Positions 36,368-41,935 of a stretch of DNA of 41,935 nucleotides are shown piece by piece. Below the pieces are notes generated by a model that worked only from the letters and a program-made list of their open reading frames with translations, ran no database searches and had not been told where the DNA came from. Origin of the DNA: an uncultured Chlorobiaceae bacterium. Its GTDB lineage: Bacteria > Bacteroidota > Chlorobiia > Chlorobiales > Chlorobiaceae. Location of the stretch: assembly GCA_903882665.1 (NCBI GenBank), contig CAIRXW010000051.1, forward strand, positions 1 through 41,935. The letters run 5' to 3'. How positions within the stretch are numbered: the stretch's first letter is position 1; every line of letters starts with the position of its first letter. A program made the translations under genes and the position numbers.

Positions 36368-39086
36368 GAGGGTTATCTTCAGAATTCAACAGCAGCTTTG
36401 GAGGTATTTGTATTGGCAGTGAAAATTGAAAAGTTGTGCCTCCCTCAGGTGGAGAGTCTACAGAAAGGTTCCCCTGATATTTTTTGACGATGATGTCGTG
36501 GCTAATGCTTAAACCAAGGCCGGTTCCTTTGCTGTGCTTTTTGGAGGCGAAAACGGGGTCGAATATTCTTTTCTGTATCTCTTCAGTAATTCCTGGGCCT
36601 TCATTTGTAATGGAAAAAAAGATGCTTTCGGCGGTGGCCCATGTTTTAATTTCAATCAGGCCGGGACTCTTCAGGTTTTGTAACTTGATGGCATGGCTGG
36701 CGTTGATGATCAGGTTAAGGACGACCTGATTGATTTGTGAGGGATCGCAAAAAAGAGGGGGGAGCTCTTCAAGCTTTAAGGCAACAGTGGCAATAGTGCT
36801 GTATTCCTGTTTTGCAATGACGAGAGTTTCCCGAATTACCTTGTTTAGATCAAGTGCGCTTATGCTGTTCAGCACATTCTTGAAAGAGTAGCTTCTCATG
36901 CTGCGGGTTATGGCCGTAATGCGTTCGATCCCATTTTTTGAGTTTTCAAGAGTTTCAGGAATGCTTTTGAGGAGTTGTTCAATCTGAAGCTCTCTCTCTT
37001 TATTACGGAGTTGTTCTACCTCTTCGGTTTCAGCACTTCCGGCTATGAATTTGTCAATTAGGCAGCGATACTGACCCACAAGTTCACAAAGATCCTCAAA
37101 ATCATCCTGGAGGTTATATTCGTTGAGGGTGATGTAATTGAGAGGGTTACCTATTTCGTGAGCGATTCCGGCTGCAAGCTGCCCGATCATCTCCATCTTC
37201 ATTGATTTCTGAAGCTGATCGTGCATTTTTTCCTGCTCATCTTCAGCAATTTTTTTAGCGACAATATCCCATAACTTGTTGGCAAGGAGTTCCATCCATT
37301 TGACATCATCCGCATCATACTCACGCAGTTTATTGCCAACCCCAAGAATTGCAACGACCTTTTCGTCGCGCAAAACTGGAACAACCATCTCACGCCTCAC
37401 CTCGGCATGACCCTCCGAAATCCATTTACGATCCTTGACTGCCTCATAATCATTATGGATAACGGCTCTCTTTTCGCGCACAGCATCGGCACATATTCCC
37501 GCCTTGTTCAGAGAACAGTACCGAGCATCACTTTTCGCTGGGCACATATTTTTTGTCGTGATGGTTGTGCACACATGCTTTGAGAGCATCATCTGATCCT
37601 CCGTAACAAAGTAAAAAAAACCAAGAGAGCTTTCTGTTAATAGTGCGGCTTCATCAATTGTCCTTTGCAAGAGTTCTTCTATCGAATGGGTTGCTTCCAT
37701 CAAAATAAGGGAGTGGTGAAATGCTATAACCATTTCGAAACGTTTCTGCTCGGTAACATCATGAATAATCGAATAGAGACAATCCTTGCCAGCAATCTCA
37801 ACCTTGTTGCTGAACACATCCACATCACGAACAGAGCCGTTTGCCCTCCTGTGCCGGAATGAAAAGTGATTTTGCTCTGATGAATAACTGTTTTCCATCT
37901 CCGTTTTTACCTCTTCAGGAGAAAGGGTATTGATCTCCTGTATGTGCATCCGGCAGAGTGTTTCGATTGGCCAACCGTAAAACGTTGCTGCTGCCGGATT
38001 GGCATCAATAATCCTGCCATCCTCGAAATCAATGATCAGCATCACGGCATGATGGTTCTGAAAGAGGTGCCGGTAACGTTTTTCACTCTGACGCAGATTT
38101 TTCTCCGCCAGTCGCTGTGCTTTACGGCTCCGCAATACTGTAATTCCATAAGCCAGGTTGTCAGCCAGTACTGTAAGCAGCGCTGTCTCCATTGAATCAA
38201 AGGCATCCGGATAGGAGGAATAAACAGTTACTGCGCCAAACACCTTATTGCCGACTTTCAAGGGGAAGGCCTGAACGGAAGCGTAACCTCGCTTTATGGC
38301 ATCCATACGCCATAGCTCGAATTGCGGATCGTTCAAAATATCATACACTAACGATGGCTTACCCGTACGAATTGCTGTTCCAGTAGATCCGCATCCACAA
38401 TCAACATCTGCCCATGAGACTATCACCTTTTCCAGAAACCCTTCATCAAAACCTGCCTGGGCAACAGGGCGGAGGCTTTTTGCCTTGCCCTGTGCCGTAT
38501 ACCCGACCCATACCATCCGATAGCCGCCAATCTCAACGATAATATCGCAAACCGTATGCAACAAATCCACTTCACTACAAGCATGAAGAATGCTCTCATT
38601 ACATTTGCCTAACGCCAGGAGTGTGCGGCTCAATCTCTGAAGCTCGCTCTCCGACTTCTTGCGCTCGGTAATGTCACTTCCAAGACCAATAAGAAATGGC
38701 TTATGATCAATGATAACCCTCTTGCCCCTTAAGAGATACCACAGAAATTCCGGACCGCCTCGACGAAAAGCTCTCACTTCAACCCAATCCTCAACGCCGT
38801 TGTTGATGATGTTCAAAATTTTTTCTTTCACCAACAAGCGGTCATCCGGATGAATACTTTGTAACGCGCTGGTAGCCGTCATCTCATGTTCGGATTTAAC
38901 CATTACTGAATCGCGCAAATAGTCATTCCACATGACAAATTGTGCGTTGGCATCCAGCAAGTAAAATAGACCGGGAATCGAATCAATGATGTCTTTGACG
39001 AAATCAGGTCCATTTTCGACATTACTCATATTCATTCTTGAAGTTTGAGTGGAGTCTGATTTTTCGTGGTTAATTTTTTGCGGCAT
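36342..39086 (-). CDS. Multi-sensor histidine kinase (PAS-GAF-PAS-GAF-HisKA-HATPase)
   Basis: The product is 914 residues and has no transmembrane segment, so it is a cytosolic sensor. Domains in order are: PAS (about 30-145, ending GSDITERKK), GAF (about 165-310), PAS (about 335-450), GAF (about 465-620), dimerisation/phosphoacceptor domain with His643 in AAGIAHEIGNPLNY, and the ATPase with NLIINASHAI (N box), ITNEGPGI (G1) and KGTGLGLSI (G2). The second GAF has several Cys residues (VCTTITTKNMCPAK and RYCSLNKAGICAD), which might bind a cofactor. No response regulator gene is adjacent. Its first PAS and last GAF resemble those of the kinase at 40546, indicating paralogy. Confidence 0.9.
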   Translation of the reverse strand: MPQKINHEKSDSTQTSRMNMSNVENGPDFVKDIIDSIPGLFYLLDANAQFVMWNDYLRDSVMVKSEHEMTATSALQSIHPDDRLLVKEKILNIINNGVEDWVEVRAFRRGGPEFLWYLLRGKRVIIDHKPFLIGLGSDITERKKSESELQRLSRTLLALGKCNESILHACSEVDLLHTVCDIIVEIGGYRMVWVGYTAQGKAKSLRPVAQAGFDEGFLEKVIVSWADVDCGCGSTGTAIRTGKPSLVYDILNDPQFELWRMDAIKRGYASVQAFPLKVGNKVFGAVTVYSSYPDAFDSMETALLTVLADNLAYGITVLRSRKAQRLAEKNLRQSEKRYRHLFQNHHAVMLIIDFEDGRIIDANPAAATFYGWPIETLCRMHIQEINTLSPEEVKTEMENSYSSEQNHFSFRHRRANGSVRDVDVFSNKVEIAGKDCLYSIIHDVTEQKRFEMVIAFHHSLILMEATHSIEELLQRTIDEAALLTESSLGFFYFVTEDQMMLSKHVCTTITTKNMCPAKSDARYCSLNKAGICADAVREKRAVIHNDYEAVKDRKWISEGHAEVRREMVVPVLRDEKVVAILGVGNKLREYDADDVKWMELLANKLWDIVAKKIAEDEQEKMHDQLQKSMKMEMIGQLAAGIAHEIGNPLNYITLNEYNLQDDFEDLCELVGQYRCLIDKFIAGSAETEEVEQLRNKERELQIEQLLKSIPETLENSKNGIERITAITRSMRSYSFKNVLNSISALDLNKVIRETLVIAKQEYSTIATVALKLEELPPLFCDPSQINQVVLNLIINASHAIKLQNLKSPGLIEIKTWATAESIFFSITNEGPGITEEIQKRIFDPVFASKKHSKGTGLGLSISHDIIVKKYQGNLSVDSPPEGGTTFQFSLPIQIPPKLLLNSEDNPLAISKSKV

Positions 39087-39291
39087 GGCTCGTCTACTTT
39101 CGACCTTTGAAGGTTTTCTGCAAAACAGATATTTGTACAGTTACCCATCATGAACACCTTGACGAAAACTAACGAAAATCATGGCCATTATAATAGTTTT
39201 TGTTACGTAAGAATGCTCCAGACTCAATGGTTGGCATATAAAACCTCATAATCATCTCTGTTTCGGTCATAGCCACGATAATGCGCTGGTA

Positions 39292-39615
39292 ATGGCGGAC
39301 ATCCTCAACGCTGAGTTTCCTCCGCAAGTACCACTCTCACCGGAAGAAGCCAGACATCAGATTATCGAGTAAATCCAATACTACAACGATGAACGTTTGC
39401 ACTGTGCGATTGGTTATATTGCCCCCAAGGACAAACTGGAGTGCCGTGACATAGAGATTTTCACAGAACGGGATAAAAAGCTTAAAGCCGCCAGAGAGGC
39501 ACTTAAACAAAAAAGACAGGAAATAAGACACAGTCTCGATTGTCACCATATTTCGACAACTGCAGCTAACTTTAACCCGATAACTCAACAAAGGTATTTA
39601 TCCATTTCCAGTTGA
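39292..39615 (+). mobile_element. Transposase remnant (IS3/integrase-core C-terminus)
   Basis: The frame gives PLSPEEARHQIIE, stop (TAA 39370-39372), then IQYYNDERLHCAIGYIAPKD and KLKAAREALKQKRQE. This is the C-terminal part of an IS3-family-type integrase core; YNxxRLHxAIGY is the usual context after the DDE domain. The catalytic residues upstream are gone and the in-frame stop confirms decay. I see no matching terminal inverted repeats. It lies between the two histidine kinase genes. Confidence 0.75.
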
Positions 39616-39649
39616 GGCAAAACGCTGTCGGTAACCGCTCCTGGTTTTT

Positions 39650-40240
39650 TTAGTAGTGTACCGCTGCGTAGAAGATGTTTTTTTTGATCTCGCTGATCAC
39701 AAACTGGTAACTTTCCCTATCTTTCCACCAGAGCACCCTGTGCCACCATAAAGGGTTTGTCGAAACCAGAATAAATGTTTTGGGAGATCCTTCAAATGCC
39801 CGACTCCATGTTTGATGAAGCCGGAGCATATGGGGTGGGTCGCTGACGACAATTGCACGTTGCCATCCATTGCTTTCCATCGTTTTTGATGTGTTTATTG
39901 CTTCATCCCAGGTTGTTTTTGATTTTGCATCGATAATAATTGCTTTTTTTGGGACGCCAAGTTCCCTCATACGCCGTTCACGCCAGTTAGGGTGAGCCGG
40001 ACGGTAAAATCGTTCGTCAATGCCTGTCAGAACAACGTGAGCGGCATATCCTGCATTGTAGAGTTCAGCCCCTTTGCGTACACGGAGTCCACTATCACCT
40101 CCCAGCACAACAATGACATCACTTTTTTCAGGATTGGTAGCATGTTGTGAAACAAGTATACCAAGGCTTAAAAAAAAGAGAGCTGCAGCGGTACCTGCGG
40201 AAAGACAAAATATCAGAGCAAGCTTAATAAAACGTTTCAT
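39650..40240 (-). CDS. DUF218 / SanA-YdcF-like membrane-anchored protein
   Basis: The product is 196 residues from ATG 40240; earlier in-frame starts to 40315 give an unlikely polar extension. One N-terminal membrane helix (LALIFCLSAGTAAALFFLSL) is followed by the DUF218 fold: VIVVLGGDSGLRVRKGAELY, HVVLTG, GVPKKAIIIDAKSKTTWDEA and AIVVSDPPHMLRL. Relatives (SanA, ElyC, YdcF) act in envelope polysaccharide or peptidoglycan maintenance, but the substrate is unknown. It is divergent from the second kinase gene across about 305 bp in which I see no other gene. Confidence 0.8.
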   Translation of the reverse strand: MKRFIKLALIFCLSAGTAAALFFLSLGILVSQHATNPEKSDVIVVLGGDSGLRVRKGAELYNAGYAAHVVLTGIDERFYRPAHPNWRERRMRELGVPKKAIIIDAKSKTTWDEAINTSKTMESNGWQRAIVVSDPPHMLRLHQTWSRAFEGSPKTFILVSTNPLWWHRVLWWKDRESYQFVISEIKKNIFYAAVHY

Positions 40241-40545
40241 AGAGACAATTGGAGGGTTAGTGTCCCGTAATGCAATTGTTGGTGAGTACATAACAGACAT
40301 TTCGATTGCCTGCAATCAAGATAGTAACCAATTTTTGAAAGTGAGATGTGGCTTAGCGGATAAATGAAAAATATCTCTTGTCGTTGAGCAATTTTCAGCA
40401 AGAAAAATAAAGTTGACCATAGTCTTGATTTTTGTATAAATTGCTGAACAGTAATGCTTTAGTGTATATTTTTCCCTAATAAAACTTTTACTCAATATAG
40501 ACAAACAATACAATTTGCTCGAACGAAAGCTAATAAGAATTTTCA

Positions 40546-41835
40546 GTGAAAGAGACGGATTGTGATAAAGAAAAAAATGACATCTCCGCAGAAAGAGAGG
40601 GGATAGGGAAGCGCGAACGGGCGTTCACGAAAATCATGATTGAGAGTTTACCTGGCTCGTTTTCTATCAGTGATGCCAATGGACGACTTGTCTGGTGGAA
40701 CACCTATTATCAAGCGGTGCTTGTCGGAAAAGATGATCACGAGATGTTTTCGACCAATGCTCTCGAGGTATTTCATCCAGATGACAGAGCATTTGTATTG
40801 GACAAAATGCTCAATGTCCTGAACCAAGGCATTGAAGAAACCGGTGAAGGGAGAGTCTTGCTTCGCGGCGGACCGAAATTCCAATGGCGAATGATAACAG
40901 GCAAGAGGATAATAATTGATGATGAACCGTTCGTTGTCGCTGTTGGTATTGATATCACGGAGCGCAAGCGGCTTGAAGCCATCACGGCGTTTCGTCTGCG
41001 TCTTCACGATATTATGGATACCGCTTCCCTGGATGAGCTATTGAGGGTTGCCATAGATGAAGTTGAACGTCTGACGGAGAGTTCAATTGGTTTTTTTTAT
41101 GTTGTCAGTGATGATCAGGTAAAATTTTCAATGCGGGTACGCTCAACCAGCACGCAAAATCTTGAAGAAGAACAACATAACATATCCCTGAACGAAGAGG
41201 AGATATTGGCCGTTGCGATGCAGCAGAGAGATGTTGTTATTTTCAATAATTACGAAGCATCAATAAAGCATGGTGATGCACCGGATGCCGATTCTGCCAT
41301 CAAACGGCTCCTCTTGATTCCCCTGATGCGGGGAGTCACCGCTCATGCACTGCTTTGCGTGGGAGGCAAGTCGTACGATTATGATGAGGATGACTCAATA
41401 ATGGCGGGCATTCTGGCTAATTTTGCCTGGGATGTTTTCTCTCGTAAACGTGCAGAGTTGTCGGAACAAAAGATCCAGAAGTCACTTTTTCAGTCTCAAA
41501 AAATGGAACTGGTTGGCCAGCTTGCTGGCGGTATTGCTCACGATTTCAATAACATGTTGGGAGTGATTCATGGCAATGCTGAGATAGCTATGAATCAAGA
41601 GGCTATTGACGGGCCGCTTCTGGATAATATAAAGGCAATTCTTAAGGCTGCTGAGCACTCTTCTTATCTCTGTAATCAACTTATTGCTTTTTCCCGTAAT
41701 CAGTGCGTCATGCCAATAGTTTTTGATCTTAACACCATGGTTGAACGGGTGCTTGGTATTTTGAAGCGGCTTATTGGTGAAAACATCACTCTGGTATTGA
41801 AGTGGACCCCAACCGGTAGACAAAAAGTGGCTTAG
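40546..41835 (+). CDS. Histidine kinase (PAS-GAF-HisKA), cut before the ATPase domain
   Basis: The frame has 429 codons from GTG 40546. PAS is at about 25-145 (SLPGSFSISDANGRLVWWN, ending VGIDITERKR), GAF at about 155-300, and the HisKA phosphoacceptor His332 lies in LAGGIAHDFNNMLG. The gene then reads ILKRLIGENITLVLK, where the ATPase should begin, and switches to WTPTGRQKVA and a stop. No HATPase domain is present, so it cannot autophosphorylate alone. The switch coincides with a TGGACCCCAA sequence typical of IS ends. The PAS and GAF are paralogous to those of the kinase at 36342-39086. Confidence 0.85.
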   Translation: MKETDCDKEKNDISAEREGIGKRERAFTKIMIESLPGSFSISDANGRLVWWNTYYQAVLVGKDDHEMFSTNALEVFHPDDRAFVLDKMLNVLNQGIEETGEGRVLLRGGPKFQWRMITGKRIIIDDEPFVVAVGIDITERKRLEAITAFRLRLHDIMDTASLDELLRVAIDEVERLTESSIGFFYVVSDDQVKFSMRVRSTSTQNLEEEQHNISLNEEEILAVAMQQRDVVIFNNYEASIKHGDAPDADSAIKRLLLIPLMRGVTAHALLCVGGKSYDYDEDDSIMAGILANFAWDVFSRKRAELSEQKIQKSLFQSQKMELVGQLAGGIAHDFNNMLGVIHGNAEIAMNQEAIDGPLLDNIKAILKAAEHSSYLCNQLIAFSRNQCVMPIVFDLNTMVERVLGILKRLIGENITLVLKWTPTGRQKVA

Positions 41836-41935
41836 TTTAAGTTACTAACCTGACCTGTTTATGCAGCGGAAAGGCGCTGCCCCTCTTTTATCTGTAACTC
41901 TTCTGTCGGCTTATTCTTCTTGCTGTATTTGTCAA
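41798..41935. mobile_element. End of a putative insertion sequence (partial)
   Basis: The sequence from about 41798 (TGAAGTGGACCCCAACCGGT then AGACA) resembles the terminal inverted repeats of IS3/IS150-type elements (TG..CTGxACCCCAA...GACA). The kinase reading frame loses homology exactly here. The other end, and therefore any target duplication, lies outside the window. Confidence 0.55.
41859..41935 (-). CDS. C-terminal tail of a protein inside the putative IS (partial)
   Basis: The minus-strand frame is open from the window edge and ends at TAA 41859-41861. The visible residues, DKYSKKNKPTEELQIKEGQR then LSAA, are polar and Lys/Glu-rich. From its position inside the IS end and its orientation it may be the tail of the element's transposase. 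The fragment is too short to recognise a family. Confidence 0.35.
   Translation of the reverse strand, partial: DKYSKKNKPTEELQIKEGQRLSAA

Noticed and set aside
36134-36487. 117-codon plus-strand frame
   Set aside because: It covers the PAS fragment and the kinase 3' end, both of which make sense only on the minus strand.

Overview
The window reads as a chromosomal segment of a green sulfur bacterium (class Chlorobia, Chlorobiaceae). This is inferred from the overall style of the housekeeping proteins, weak Shine-Dalgarno sites, frequent GTG/TTG starts and family content; no database search was possible. Most of it is compact core genome, broken by accessory patches carrying gene debris.

Layout. 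(1) 1-3.5 kb is accessory: the end of an antitoxin-like gene, a PIN-domain toxin gene broken by one in-frame stop, the 5' third of a type III DNA methyltransferase gene that ends abruptly, a possible small membrane protein on the opposite strand, and a secreted Sel1-repeat protein. (2) 3.8-9.4 kb: nrnA-like phosphoesterase, leucyl aminopeptidase, an alpha/beta hydrolase overlapping a coiled-coil lipoprotein gene, and UDP-glucose 6-dehydrogenase. (3) 9.35-12.1 kb: a minus-strand thiamine operon (tenI-like, thiE, thiD, each joined by 4-bp overlaps) and a divergent RidA-family gene, then about 0.75 kb of AT-rich non-coding DNA. (4) 12.9-16.9 kb: S41 C-terminal processing protease, two adjacent START-domain proteins, and a convergent heptose-7-phosphate kinase gene. 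(5) 17.1-21.5 kb: ffh-rpsP-rimM-trmD-rplS, a terminator, and a MutY-like glycosylase without the usual iron-sulfur cysteines. (6) 21.7-24.4 kb: a minus-strand curli-type amyloid operon, in transcription order major curlin, CsgB-like minor curlin, csgF, csgG; csgE, csgC and csgD are not in the window. (7) 25.3-32.4 kb: an acyl-CoA synthetase, then a tight five-gene plus-strand operon (flippase-like membrane protein, unknown GT-B-like protein, NeuA-type cytidylyltransferase, iron-ADH family dehydrogenase, DegT-type aminotransferase). The last three suggest synthesis and CMP activation of an amino sugar acid, by analogy to the Shewanella KdnA/KdnB route to 8-amino-Kdo. A bidirectional terminator and a convergent tRNA-Cys follow. 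(8) 32.7-36.1 kb: rmuC, an orphan HigA-type antitoxin gene, a 27-codon Rrf2 regulator remnant, a ferredoxin-like 4Fe-4S protein and a small TPR protein. (9) 36.1-41.9 kb: two paralogous PAS/GAF histidine kinases flanking a transposase remnant and a DUF218/SanA-type gene. A decayed PAS fragment follows the first kinase, and the second is cut before its ATPase domain by what looks like the end of an insertion sequence running off the window.

The most notable systems are the curli-type operon and the amino-octulosonate-like operon; both would remodel the cell surface. The nonsense-broken toxin, truncated methyltransferase, Rrf2 stub, PAS fragment and cut kinase show that the accessory patches are actively decaying.
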